Origin: Chionis minor
Taxonomy: Eukaryota; Chordata; Aves; Charadriiformes; Chionididae
Length of the DNA: 64,000 bases
Assembly (NCBI GenBank): GCA_013398295.1
Contig: VZSF01011304.1
Location: forward strand, 110,206-174,205
Direction: 5' to 3'
In this document: piece after piece, positions 1-13,070 of the stretch
How the letters are laid out: each line of letters starts with the position of its first letter
Position numbering within the stretch: position 1 is the first letter of the stretch
Translations under genes and position numbers: made by a program
The notes under the pieces: generated by a model
The model's input: the letters and a program-made list of their open reading frames with translations, nothing else
Databases searched by the model: none
Told to the model about the DNA's origin: nothing

Positions 1-1820
1 TGTGGTGAGACGTTCCAGCTAACCCCTTAGGCAGACCGCGGACAGAGGGTAGAAATGTCTCCCCTGTTTTATACCCAGCCAAGCAGCGGGCTACTTCTCC
101 GGAAAAACGTTTGTCTCCTGCAGGCTCTATTTCCCATCTGCCAGCCCTGTGACAGCAGGCATCCAGGTTTAGGCAAAATGAACGTCTCAGCTATTACTGG
201 GTGGAACCTTAGTGCAGGGCACGCACAGAATTACCAGGTGACACGTTTGCAGTTGCCTGACTGTGCGGTTTTCCTTTCTCCTGCAAAAACCAACCAACCA
301 CGCTCTCCTGTTGAAGAATCCAAGTCAGGATCTGTATTTAACTCCTTGCCCATGTGTATATACAAAGACATTACTTGTTTACTATGTGATTAGGTAGGTC
401 TTTTAAGTTGTCTATGCCAGTTATTTTTGCTTCTGTTTTTGTGCAACACTTTAAAACTCTTCCTTGATTTTGTTGTATGAACTGTGACATCGAAGAAATT
501 TGTTATGCTTTGCTCTTTCTAGAGGGGTGTCTGTGCAGCTTCTGGTTTACACCAGCAATTGTTTCCCAGTGTGTGAGACCTGAACAAGATGTTGAGCTTT
601 GATGACACGTTGCTGCAAAAACTGTATGACTTGTAGAGTGTCATGGCAACTTAATTCTCAAAGTTGAGGGGATTTTCTTGTAGCAAAACCTGCTTTGTTG
701 TCTGACATGTGGCTTCTATGGACTTGCTGCCAAAGACATGGAGTCATTCTCAAAAGGGCTTACATATTACCAGTAGGAATTTTTTCTCCTAATGATCTAT
801 GATTTAAATGCCTAAATTCTGTTTTTGAAGTGACTTGGGCCAGAGTCAGGGAAGTATTTTGGAACACAGATTTGTAAAGAAGCTCAGTAGAGGGATTATC
901 AAAGCAGCTCATAAATGCTTCCAAATCCGCACCATGGGACCATTTTGGAGAAATGCACCTGCCAACACCCTTGAGTTCTCTTTAGTTTTCAAAAATTAAA
1001 GGGTTCCCAAATGAGGAAGGGGTTATTTGAATATCAAGTTAATTTCAAAGCACTGAAAAAAAAAAAAAGCAAACTTCCTCTAGAAGCAGCGGAATATAGT
1101 TGTGATTTCAAAAAGGGAGGGGAAGGAAGTTCGTTTCTTACAAAAATATGAAAACTTTCATGCAAAATATAAATGAATCTGTTTGAAATAGATAAACCAG
1201 TTATCTGGATTATCTCTCTTCCTCACTTCGCTTCCCACGGACTCTTGAGGGGAAAAAAGTTACTGCCACAGCTAGGCAGGGAGCAGTGACCTCTGAGGGC
1301 TGGGTAGTCAAGGAGGCAGGATGGCCTCCAAAACCAGGCAGCGTGTGACCATGGCATGTTATTGCCCAACAGCAAACAACGTCCCTGCAGCTTCTGGACC
1401 CACGCTACACCCTGCTTCCCCACAAGAGTGAAACAGCCCGGCCAGGCACTGACTGCTAGTCAGTCTTAGCCTACGTCTTAGCCTGGGGTCGTGTGGTGGC
1501 ATGACCCTCCTGTCCCATTTAATATTCCCTGCACCGAGTGCTTCACCAGCACCACCATATGCAAGCATTTTGGCTTGGCATTTGGATGTGACTTCTGTTC
1601 TCTGCTTCAGGTCTGTGACACTTGGAAGTCTGACACTTGGAAGTCCCAATCTGCTCTGCTAGCAGCAACTCTTTGAATTGCTTGTGCATGCATTAATGGA
1701 AATATCTATCAGTTATGACTGGGAAAAGTGCTGTGCTAAGTGGCAGAAGAGCCAGGAAAACCATGCCCATGTATTTTTAGTTACCCTGGGATTAATTCCC
1801 ATTCAATTCTTTGTTTACAG
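1..1820. other. Non-coding, unique-looking sequence
   Basis: Stops are frequent in all frames. The only marked structures are an A13 run at 1056-1068 and the 15-bp duplication at 1616-1645. The open frame near the left edge (about 112 codons to 393) has no domain and no splice support that I can see. Confidence 0.7.
1616..1645. repeat. Perfect 15-bp tandem duplication
   Basis: TGACACTTGGAAGTC occurs twice without a spacer. A replication-slippage-type duplication with no coding context. Confidence 0.9.
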
Positions 1821-2365
1821 TGCTATATTTACATGGAGCAGCCATATGGAATAGGGATATTCCTCCTGACAGCTGCTCTGCTTTCCCCAAAAGCAACGGA
1901 GGGAGGGACTGCTTCAAAATAATACCTGCTGCATTTCTGTCTCCCTTCAAACACCATCACGAGTGCAAAAGAGACAGTCACCCCAGTGCAACCCCTCTGC
2001 TTCTCACAGGTCACAGGGGTTGGCTGGGGGCACACGTTGCCATCTTCTGCCAGGAATGCCCCAGGCATGGACCTCAACTCCCATCTGTGGGGAGGCACAG
2101 TAGAGACCTCAGCCCATCACTTACCTCTAAGTACTATAAGGCTGATGAACAGCGTGTAAACAATGCATATGTTTGTTCCTCCATTCATCTGAGGGAAGCC
2201 ATTTGTTTTATGGTGTCTTCATTGGCCTGCCCATCCTCTCCACTATGTTCATTTAGCACATTGTCATTTCCTAGGCCAGAAGACAAAAATAAATTAAGTG
2301 TATCAGTGATAACCATGACATCTTCTGAAACTGCTGCTCTGCATCTTACATATCTGAATTTTTAA
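1821..2365 (+). other. Longest open frame in the window, directly after a splice acceptor-like site (unsupported)
   Basis: A good 3' splice site pattern (CATTCAATTCTTTGTTTACAG) ends at 1820. From it a frame stays open for about 181 codons to a TAA ending at 2365. The product has no recognisable domain, signal peptide or membrane segment, and its composition (rich in Ser, Pro, His, Cys) is that of a chance translation. No good donor follows, and an AATAAA poly(A) signal lies inside the frame near 2288, which argues against a coding terminal exon. It overlaps the opposite-strand exon-like segment at 2125-2188. The local sequence is richer in GC than its surroundings, which makes stops rarer. 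Best read as a chance ORF or possibly the 3' exon of a non-coding transcript. Confidence 0.12.
2125..2188 (-). other. Exon-like segment starting at ATG, encodes a hydrophobic stretch (unconfirmed)
   Basis: On the minus strand a clean acceptor (AAATGGCTTCCCTCAG) is followed directly by ATG at 2188, and 64 bases later by an ideal donor, GAG|GTAAGTG. The frame is open throughout: MNGGTNICIVYTLFISLIVL, then Arg and the first base of a Gly-like codon (phase 1 exit). The hydrophobic run would suit a signal peptide or membrane segment. I do not recognise the peptide, and no partner exon was identified to its left or right. Splice-bounded open segments of this size also arise by chance. Confidence 0.2.
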
Positions 2366-5102
2366 AAACAATTGATATTTGCTCCTCCCCTAACTCCAGT
2401 TAAGCTCTGACCTCTGAGCCCTCTTTGATCTCATTTGCAGGCTTGGTGAGCAGGAAGGGTTTCTTCCATTCTTTCCTGACTGCACATACAAGGTCAGAGA
2501 CTCTTCTAGCCATCTCATTTCTAGAGAGGCAAAACTACTCAGGACAACTTTTGGAAGACCCCCATCAATATTTTAGTCCCACACTGAGAAATCCAGCTCT
2601 TCCAGACTTTCTGGCACCTTCAGCTTCTCTTAAGTTGGTGAAGAACCACTAACCATCATGCCAGCAACTTTTGCAAGACCCTTGCTAAAATACTGCCATT
2701 CGTACCCATGCAGTGACTGCCGGGGTGGTCCACCACGGGTACCATGGTAATTGCTGAGGAACAGATGAGCATAACGCGTGCCATGTAGATATGGAGTTTT
2801 TCCATTGCATTTTTCTGTGCAGGATTGAGGTGCTGTTAGTAAGCAAGGGTGAGGGCAGTTGGGCAGCTCTGGATTCTTATTAAAGCGAGATGAAAAGCAA
2901 AGCCTCACTCTAACCTGTCCCTTTGTCACAGCACCAGGAGAGAAAGTGGGCTGGACTGCCTTGTTTCTGCAGGGAAACCCATGAAGCAGCACAATGAGAG
3001 AAGTGCATGCAATTGCCTAAAAGGTTGCAGGTAGTCCAGAAAGATGGCTGATTCCTCTCTGCTCTTGTCCCCCTGCCTTTATTTCATACGGGGGATACAA
3101 CGCAGAGAGGTATCACCTGCAATCATAGGCCATACTGTACACTTTTTGGAAAAGCTTCCTCACAAAGGAATTTTCCCCCTACTTTGCCAAGATGAGTATC
3201 CAAGCCAAATCTTCATTCTCATTCTAAAAAGCCTGACATCTGACCCTGCTGAAAATGTTACTTTTTTTTTTTCCAAGTTATGCTGAACTGCACAATAGAG
3301 GTGACATTGTCAAAAAGTTGCCATAGAAATGGCGAAAGAGAGCAAAAATGATTATATAGAAAGAGGGCAGATGCTACCAGGGGCAAGAGAGGTCATAAAA
3401 CTCTGTCCCCTATCCTGCTGAGCAGGATGAAGTGACCTTAGCCCTCGGAGGATTCAGGCAACTTAGAGAAATGCAGAACAAACATCTGAAAATCCCTGAA
3501 ATGCAAGAAGTGAGTTTGCCTCTTCAGCAAACAGATCAACACTGCAAATATTCCCAGATCCAGCTGCCTTGAGTTAGGCTTCCCGCTCCAGAATGGGGGT
3601 CCCTTAAGGAACATTTGCCCTGATTTACCTGCCTGAATCACAGCTGCTTCCCTTGGCTTAAATGGGCTTCAAAGGTATTTTCCTGTCCAGATGAGCAGAT
3701 CAAACTTCTCTGAGGTGGCTACACATGGAGGCTGGAGAGAGCCTTCTCCAGTCAGACAGGCCTAACTTTATGTTAACCATAGAGTTTCTGAAATGAATTG
3801 TTCCTCCCCAAACAATTGCTTCAGCCTAAATATTTAACATAGGAAATTATTTCTAAGCTGTTCTGCAGGCGACTGCAGATGATTCAAATGATTCCAGCAC
3901 GGATTCACAAAACTCCTTGGCACTGGGATCTTCACCTTGCTTCAAGTCACCAAATCTGCAGGACAAACATCTTGCTTCCTTTTTGTGCTGTGCTGGAACC
4001 ACTGCAGCTCACCAGCCTGCAGGCACCTTTCTTTAAAACCCCAAAGAATTGTCTTAGTCTCCTAAAGACATGAAGGGAAATAAGGCATTTTCTAGGAGTA
4101 AATATGGCCTATAGGCAGGTCTTTGACCTGCTGGATGATTCGGGCTGTGGAAAAAGGTGTGGGGAAAGCTTATTGCGAAAGGAGGAGCAGTCTACAGAAG
4201 CTCTGAGTTTCATCACAGCATTTCCTTAACGTCTGTGGAGGTGACTTAGCACAGCAGTGGGACTTCTTCAGGTCATATTTTCAGTGTCAGGTCATAAAAG
4301 AGAAGCAGTCTGTCAAACAAATGGCAACAGACACTAGAAATGAAGTCAGGAGAAGTGACTGGCTTTGGGCCTTTTGTGTGCAGAAACGTCTGCACGTAAG
4401 CCAGGATGGGGATGAGGTGGAGGAGGACTAATCGGCTGAACCACAGTGGACACTGTGGGTCCGAAGAGGAGGAATACCAGCAGAAAATGTGAAACAGTAA
4501 TATGATTAGCTACACTGGCCTGTCTGCCACTGCAGGGACAGGCCAACCAGTTCAGATTTCAACATAACTATCCAGTACTGCTGAATGATGGATCAAAATA
4601 AATTTCCCTTCACTTGGGATAAAAAAACCCCATGGGACCACCTCTAGCACTTCCCACTTTTGCTGCCATTAAGAGCAAATAAGCATGTATCATAGCAGCA
4701 TTAGGTGCCTGGATTGCAGGTAAGCCATGGACAGGAGTAAGGGTTGAGCAGTCACTTGTATACGCTTCTTACCTCCACTTCTATGTTTCTTGCCATTCTC
4801 CAGTTGTTAGACTCTGTGCACTACCATGTTCCAGAAAAAGTGTTAAGCTATTCCAAATCTGACTTGAAAATCAAAGCAATGTAAAATGATGCTAAGAAAC
4901 TGCAAGTACCTTTGCTCCCAAATGTATTTCTCACAAGCGGATTTTACTGATTTAAGTACTGTATGCATGAATTCCAGCTATGTGATTTAATAAATGCCCC
5001 ACAGATTGGTTTCAGTTTGCTTGTTTTTCTCCTAAAGGACTGTGTTGCCACACAGTTGAAGAGGATTTCAGAAATTCCAGTGCAGAGCTAACTCTAAGGC
5101 TG

Positions 5103-5123
5103 TCTTTTGCTGACAGCAAAAGA
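5103..5123. repeat. Perfect inverted repeat, 10-bp arms, 1-base spacer
   Basis: TCTTTTGCTG, then A, then CAGCAAAAGA. It forms a near-palindrome; too short to be a microRNA precursor. Confidence 0.85.
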
Positions 5124-5943
5124 TCTGTAGTCCTCCCTGTGCTCACCTGGAACTTCAGATGGATGTCACATGCTCCTAGATAAGCAATAAGCCAAGCATT
5201 TTTTTTTTTCCTATCAAAGAATGCTTTTTGGGGGAAAATGGTGAGCTGGTAAATACTACGGTATCTTTTGGAAAAAGATCCTTTCAGTTTACCTCCACTT
5301 TTTTTTCATGCCAGAGACGGTCTACGGAGGGAACAAGACAGAGGATGGTAATGATGTAGACATCTCAGGTTGGTATGTTGGGTTTTGTTTTAGGGGTTTT
5401 TTTGTTTTGATTTTTAAAAAAATATTTTGATAATTCAATTCCAAATGACTGTTCCTTTCCAAAAGTTCCTTTACATTTTACTTTAAAATGTCTTAAAACC
5501 TCAGTCAAACCAGAAATAACAAAAACCCAAACAGGGAATGTTGGCTCTAAAAGATTTTAGTTGACTAAAACTTTGTATTTTGTGTTTATTTTGCATCAAC
5601 CTGAAATAGAATTTTTCTTACTTTTTAATCCTGAATAGCATGGACTGAGTACATAGGGTCTGATTTTTCAATCTCTCTTCCAATATGAGAATTAAGGGAG
5701 CACCATTGAAAACTAAAAGAAATCAGATTCAAAAAACAAACCGAAGGAAATGGTTTTGGTTCAGGAAGCCTCCAAGTCTCAGAAGATACAAGTATTTGGG
5801 GAAACTACCTATGTGTTATATCCTTCCTACGCATTGACTTTTGGCTAGTATAAAATGGGGTATACTGGGTGAAGCAGATTACCAAAATGAGTTATTAGTA
5901 CAACCCATTACTGCCATTTTTAGTTTCTGTTCTTTTTACGCTA

Positions 5944-5959
5944 ATATATATATATATAT
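5944..5959. repeat. (AT)n microsatellite
   Basis: Eight AT/TA units in AT-rich surroundings. Confidence 0.85.
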
Positions 5960-6863
5960 TCATTGTATGCACAAGTTTCATGAAATGAAGCCCTCATTTC
6001 ACTTGGTGCCTCCAACAAGCTAGACAGAAATTTAATTTTAGTTTAAAATAGCTAGTGGGTAACAGGTCCTTCTAGTTACCCTTCAGCAGCCCTCTCTCTA
6101 GTCCCAGTGCCAGCTGCTGTGTCTCTACGCTTTTCCAAACAGCATTGCTTAAACAGCCCACAGGATCACAACTGAATTAACAGGGTCTGTCAAAGGATTA
6201 GGAGATTCATTAGCCCATTAGCAATTTATTGCACATTTTTTTCTTCTCTCCTGTTTACTGTAAGAATAAGACAGGACATATAATGCACATCCATCTAAGC
6301 TGAACCCCTCACAATAAATGTCCAAAGCTGCATGCAAAAGAAAGCTTAGGAACAAACCATTTTGTTTTGAGTCACTGAGAAATCCTCCTAACAGACTGCT
6401 ATCATGCCAGTTCCTTTAAGCTGAATCTGATATCTCTCTCTTGTCTAAATGACTGAGATTTTCAGATGCAATAAAATTACGGACAATCAAGAATAAAAAT
6501 ACAGAATTCAGTAGTACTTTCATAATCGTACAGCAAGACTAAGCCTTAAAAGGCCAAAAGCTATCAGCACAGAATACTAAACAATGCTGTCTGAATTTTC
6601 AGGGAAACCTAATGTGAGTGAGCAATATCTTGCCCTCAGGAGAGAGAGCACATGGGCGTTCAGTGAGAAGAGGATGAGACAGTCTCAGCTGAGCATAAAA
6701 TATCTGCATTTGGCATTGGCACTTCAGTAGCGTTTGACAGGTCATTTTCACCAGATTTCCTCAAATCAGTGTCAAACTAGTTTCATTTCTATTTCTGTTT
6801 TCTGAAGACACAATCACAACTGCACACAACTGTTTCCATGTGTTGCATTCAAGATACACTTAC

Positions 6864-6885
6864 CAAATGTTTTTAAAAACATTTG
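6864..6885. repeat. Perfect 22-bp palindrome
   Basis: CAAATGTTTTT followed directly by its reverse complement AAAAACATTTG, with no loop. No flanking target-site duplication or transposon end is apparent. Confidence 0.85.
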
Positions 6886-9800
6886 TGGAAAACAGTGCTC
6901 AAAAGCAAAAATATCTGCTCGGGAAATAAAGTGATGAGTAATTTCAATTTACATTGGTGACACTAGTATTAATTTGGGAGAAGCAATAAATTGAATTTTG
7001 GAGGGGAAGACGAAAAAGATGAATATCACCATCATCTGTGCAGTTTTCCTGTTGTTCAGTGCAGACACATGCCAAATTCTTTCCTCCCAAAGTTAAAATT
7101 CACAAAACCATACATCCCTGCCCTTAAACCTCAGCTTCAGACAGACTAAGAAATACCTATATCCAGACAGCGGTAGTTGCTTATCTGTTATTTAGTTCCA
7201 GACCTACATTTGCTTTAAGTGCATATCAGTTTAAACTAGGTGAGCAGAATGGAAAGACGAGGGGGAAAATTCTCAACTTCTTGTTCAGAGAGAGATTTTC
7301 TCCCTGTCTCAGGGTAGGCAGCACACAATCTTCTCCCTCAAGGGACTGAGGAGTGCAGTCCCACTGCCTTGCAGGGATCCTCGTGCTCTCAAATCTCCTG
7401 AGTGCTTTGGAAAAATCACCTACAGAAACATTAAGCCTGTGCTTTTGAAACTGCTTCCTAAGAGACCTGAATGCTCACTTCCTACTAATTTTCACTCATT
7501 TCAAAGCACCTGAAAAAGCCAGCAAACCTAGTTCCCTAGGGATCTCCTGAGTGGGGACAACTTTGTGCAAACAGCCGCCTCTGAAAGCAATTTGTCAGGT
7601 GCCACAGACCTGCAGGACATACCCATGCTACCATGACCGGATTGGTTTTAGAGAGGCCTCTGGTGCTAAAGGAACAACAGAAGCAATCTAATATTCAATA
7701 TTTTAGATCACCTCATCAATTAACTAATGACTAGTGGGAGATAAGCCTTTTGGCGTTTTCTCTCCAGCTGTGGGCACCAAACTCTTGGGAGACTGATGCT
7801 GGAATACCTCAGAAATGGTTATCCCCGACACAGTGCTGCAGCGTCCTCTCAGCTAGATGTACAGCCAGCCACACCTGATGCAACAGCTCTGCCCTGCAGT
7901 GTCACCCTTTTCTGCAGAGCCTGGTGTAGCCCCTAACATGCTGACTCCAGCCCTGGCAGCAGTATGGCTGTCCTGTCATGGACGGACACATGCCCACAGC
8001 CCTCAGCATGGGAGCTCGCCCCACACCGAGTCCCAAAGCCTTGCCACAAAGCCATGTTAATGCGCGACACGGCTCCCATACCCATCTGAGGGGTAGGGAT
8101 TATTAAGGGAGGCCACAGTCACACTCTACTGAGAGGAAAAGGCCCATCCCGCTTATCCAAAAAGCAGACAAAACTGTCTGCAATACCTTGATAATGGTAT
8201 TTCCAGGATTAGAGAGAGCCACTCTGCGCGGCGATGAAGTATGTGGACTTAATAAAAACAAGGTCAAGAGTTTTGGTATCTGATAGCCCAACAGCAGTCT
8301 AATTGAAGAAGGTACATTTTTATGCTTTGTATGTATGAAGAAAATAAACAAACGTTCAGTAATTATAATAGCTAACAAGCAAGGCTCAATCATCTAAACA
8401 CTTGCCAAACTGTGAAGTAAGTTACCCTTTGACCTTTGTCTCTATTTTATACACTTTATAGCTATAATTTGTAGCAGAGATACAGTAGAGGAAGCTGTAC
8501 TAGTTGATACTTGAAACATCGTATTATCACTACATAAAATACATTTGAAAGAAGTCAATTAAGATTTTTAGAAACCATGCCCCAAAATTAAAGCTCTCTA
8601 AACATATTCTGTTACAGCCCCCTCCAATCTGAGGAATTTTGTTGCCTAGGCAACCTGGTCACAGTGTATCTCAGACAGTTCAGACCATGCCTGCTGTTTT
8701 AAATAGAAATGCCATCCATTTAACGCACAGCTGATTTTTAGCAAAGGGTGTACACGTGTAACACATACCGACAGACCATGTATTTGTTTTGCATTAAGAA
8801 GCCAATATGCTTGTGAAGTACTTGCAGAGGCTAATGTGAAGTGTAAATCTAAGGACGAGTGAACAAAAATATAATGGCACCGAAATAGCAGTAAAGCCTG
8901 ATTAGCTGGGTGGGATTGGCAGCTGCATGGAGAGCCCCGCATATATGAAATGGTCCTGCTGATCTTATCACAGAGATGTAAAAAATAATGAAGCAGTGGT
9001 AGAGGGGGTGTATACAGCTATTGCTCATTGCTTCATTATATCCAATTAGAAACTGGCCAAGCAATTGAATCAAATGTCTTTACACTGCCACCGGCTAAAG
9101 ACAGAACCATGCAGGTGCATGAAAAGACTTCCCCACAAAAAACACTCCTCCAATTCCAGATCTAATGTTTTCTTCAGGAATCGGAAGTGATAGCAAATGG
9201 TGTGGGGTTACACATTGCTGGATCCCTTGGCAAAGGCATTGCTGGAAAACCTCCCGGCAGTGGCCAAACACAGAAAAATTAGCAGATGTTCAGTGCAAGG
9301 CTCAGTACCTTCTGTATAGGTGGGTAAGATTTCTGTGAAGATACTAAAATTTCCTGGGCAAAGCTGCACAAAAGATGTAAAGTAGCTGCACTGTCTTGCT
9401 ACAGCATTGTAGGAAGCTATACAACATTCAATTCTAGCTAAACATTTCAAATCTGGGCCTGAAACAAGAGGCACTCCTGCCTGATCCATAATGACCTTGT
9501 CAGAAAGAGGAACAAAGCTCAACAAAAGATATATACGATGTCTTGTACTGCTTAGTCATCTGCATGGTATATTTGGTGTTGCATTATCAGACACAAAAAA
9601 ACCCCACTCACTGCTTGGTTGCAGTCTTGTCATCGCTAAATATCAGCAAGTTCTCCTACAAGACCTCCGAGGAGAGGCTGGGCCATAAGTAACCACAATG
9701 ACTAGTGTGACTGTGATGGGCGCTGCCTACATTGAAAAAACAGGCACTGGAACAGTAGAGCTGATAAGGGAGAATCAACTTTTGTGTGAGTTTCTACTTG

Positions 9801-12800
9801 TCAAAATAGACACATGATCTTTATAAATGTATCAATTAGTCAAGCAATGACAAAGCTACATGATTCTCAGAAAGCATTAGCTATTTGAATCACTACCAAA
9901 TCCCAGGTACTGCCTTTGCAAGCAGAGGCTTTCCACATGAAGACAGGAAGAAATGGGTAGTATTGGGGCAGGAGAAAATTCGTGCCCTAACTGCCTGGCA
10001 TGGTTTTTAAATGGCAAACTCTGCTTTCATACAGCCTAAGTTAGTTATGGGAAGCTTTGTGTATCTTAAAAGATGTCAAGAGACTCAAGGCTGTTGTAGG
10101 CAGAATGAGTGTGAAACTGCAGAGATTGTACCCCTTTCTGAGCACTAGTTAAATGCAGTGTAAGACCTCACAAGAGCGGTGACATTCCAGAAATACTTAT
10201 TTTCCAGTTGCTTTTGTATACTGTTATGTATTTTATGCCTGATACTTAGATAATGTAGTCACGCAAGTTTAAGTGGCCAGGCTTAGCTGCGAGCATCATT
10301 CCAGCAATTAAGTCATTTCCCAAAATCTATAAATCCTACTTCAGAGTTGTTTGGGTGACAGGGCAGCATTGATTCTCCCTTCTACAGAAAGCTGGCAAAG
10401 CAAATCAATAGGACTGTACATTTGGAGGTCCCTGACACCAAAAGAGAAAAAAAAAAAATCACCTGCCATAAATACTACCGTGCTAAGATGAAAGTTTGCT
10501 TTGGAACAAGATTTTGCTAAGACACTGAATTAATTTAACTGATTTATTACCACTTGAAAAAGGTATTAAACAATGTTGACCTCAGCTTTTGTGCCCACAA
10601 ATACCATTATCTAACCATCTTTATTTTCCTCCTCATAATTTTTTATTTGGTTAAAAGCCTTATTTGCTAATAAAACTCATAGATTTATAATAATTCTCCC
10701 ATCCTGCACTGGAGGTAAGGAGCACAGACGTAAGGAATATAGAGAAATTTAGTAGAGATAAGTGACTAATTAGATTATAATATACACATTGGTTAAATAA
10801 TTTATGATCCTCAGAGTACAGATAAGCAAACTGTTCATTTCAAATAAGCAAGATTTAACTTTCATTCCTCCTTTGATCTGAACTGAATCCTTCCACAGAT
10901 TATTTATCAGTTGATTGAATCTTGTAGGGAGATGGAGGTTCTGACCTCTGCTTATTTATTCCATTTTGCTATTTAACTTCAGTTTGCTAGAAAAAACAAG
11001 GACAAGGCTGTGACAGTTCACAGAGATGCAATTTATCTATTGAACTTAGCTTGGCATCTGTTATACACACAAAGAAACAAAAGAAACTGCATAAATATTC
11101 ATCAGCAAAGAAGTCAACCATGATGCTGGATTTGAAGCATTATATGTTATTTTTGTAATGATAATAGCGATTCATCAGCCCTAATGATATCTCAGTACAC
11201 TGCCTGACTGATCTTTTACTTGTGTGAGTATAATTTATTTTTCCATTTTATGTCCTGCCTATCATTTGTTCCCAAAATATGGAAGTAGATTTACATAATA
11301 GAATTCTGCTCAGTGGTACTGGACAGGTTGGAGGTTTGTCTTTCAGGTAATGACAGTGGTATCAGCTCGTTCTTTCCTTTGCATCTCATTTGGATAAAGC
11401 CTATAATGTGACAGCAGAAGATGGCAGTGCCTTAAAACTGGCTAATTGGAAGAAGAATTACGGTGTAGGCATTAGGTAGCACAGACTCAGCTTTGAAACC
11501 TATCATCACCTCTTGAGAAAAAATACTTTTTCAGCTTCCTTTCAAAAGCCAGCTTTATTTGTCAACTCTGTTTATCCTTATAAATGAATCTTTTAATGAC
11601 TTGTTTTTCTGGATTGTAAATCTTCCAGAACACAGAGAAAAACTACCCCATCTTACAAAAAGGCACAGTTCAACTTAATGCCTTACCACTACAGCTATCC
11701 CAGCTGGGATTTTTAACACATTGAAGAAAGTTACATTTTAAAAAGCATAATAGGTTCCTCTAACTGACTTACTTTCATCGGGTACCTAAATGACTCAGGG
11801 TCCTTTCTGTGTATGCCTGAAACCCCCTGAAAGCTGATGGGGGAAAGATATCTAATTTTTTTAGACACAAGAAAAATTCTGACCTGGGTTCATAAACCTA
11901 CAAATATTCTACAATGCCTACCAAAACACCTACAAATTATCTGGGTTCCATTTAAAATGTGAACTAAGGGCTTGCTTGATTTGTTGGAAGAAGGCAAAAG
12001 GAGGAACACACAAATGCTTTGTTGTAGCTTCCCTCTAATCAAAGCATTGCAACAACACTGGGACAGATTTTCTTCAAAAGAAAGGTGTCCTTCCTTCTCA
12101 TTCCAAAAGGAAGTGAAGATATTACTTGAAATCACTGAATATACAAGTCTCCTCAAGACAAACTGCAAGGGGCGAGTGAAGGTAAAAATGGGAACACTGA
12201 AAGGTCTGTAAAGAGCTGAGCTGCAGCTACGGTCTCACCCTGCCAGGCTCAGCAAATCTCTGGCAACCCCAGTCCTAAGAGCACATAATGGATCTGCCCG
12301 ACTCAGGGCTGGCCTTTTACAATTCCCCTCCTTTTAGGATTGAATTCCGCTCACTGTGAGGTCAGCCAAGCACAGGAACAAGGGATCAGAGGGGCTGTGG
12401 GATTTCAGACGTAAGAGGCTTTCAAGGCCCGACTGGACAAAGCCCCGAGCAAACCTGCCTGGATGCAGCATTGGCATTGCTTTGAGTGGGAGTTTGACCT
12501 CTCCCTCCAGCCTCATGCTTTCTAAAGGATCACAGCACACAAGCCAGCAACAAAGAAATCCAGTAAGCTTCTGCCATTGTGTTTCAAATCCCTAGTATTT
12601 ACAGTATGGGTTGAGTAATTTTGGTATCACTGTAAAATGCCACTTTTTCTTGCTGAAAAGAAATAAGATTTTGATGAGCCAGTCTGTTTGTATTAGCTTC
12701 TGGTCTCTTGGGAGACACTTTCCTTAGCAGTCTTCTCCTGCCCAAACTCCCTCCCTCAAAACCCATCCTTTAGCGTCTCATGGTTCGTCCTAAAGTACAT

Positions 12801-12984
12801 CCAGCAACACAGGGTTGCAGGGGCCCCCAGCAAACACCATCCTTGTGGCTCCTTTCACCTGCCTGTTGCTGAACTCTGACCAGTGCCAGCTACACTGCTT
12901 TGGTCTGGATGGAGCATCTTGCATAATTAATACATATCCCTTTCCCTCTGCTCATTTCACAGAACATTTTTGCTTATCGCTTGC

Positions 12985-13070
12985 TTGGTTAGGAACCATG
13001 AAACCAAACAAAGTAGGTCTGGAAGGGACCCCGTAGGACTCTCTCATCCATTACCCCTTCCCTAAGGCCT
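12985..13070 (-). mobile_element. Possible degenerate CR1 3'-end relic
   Basis: The stretch contains GTAGGTCTGGAAGGGACCCC, then ACTCTCTCATCCATTACCCC. This resembles the minus-strand appearance of a CR1 3' UTR (a GGT-TGGAAGGGACC core followed by a region rich in TCCAACCCC-like words). No terminal ATTCTATG repeat is preserved, and the similarity covers only a few dozen bases, so chance resemblance or a very old copy are both possible. Confidence 0.4.

Larger units (their letters stand above)
2366..12984. other. Non-coding, AT-rich unique sequence
   Basis: No recognisable exon, RNA gene or transposon. It contains the two perfect inverted repeats at 5.1 and 6.9 kb, the (AT)n at 5.94 kb, and A/T-rich stretches around 10.4-11.3 kb with many TAAT-type words, such as 10600-10700. 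These stretches could be conserved regulatory DNA, but this cannot be judged without alignment. Confidence 0.65.

Noticed and set aside
5103..5123. Hairpin as a microRNA precursor
   Set aside because: Arms are only 10 bp with a 1-base spacer; precursors need arms of roughly 20 bp or more and a loop.
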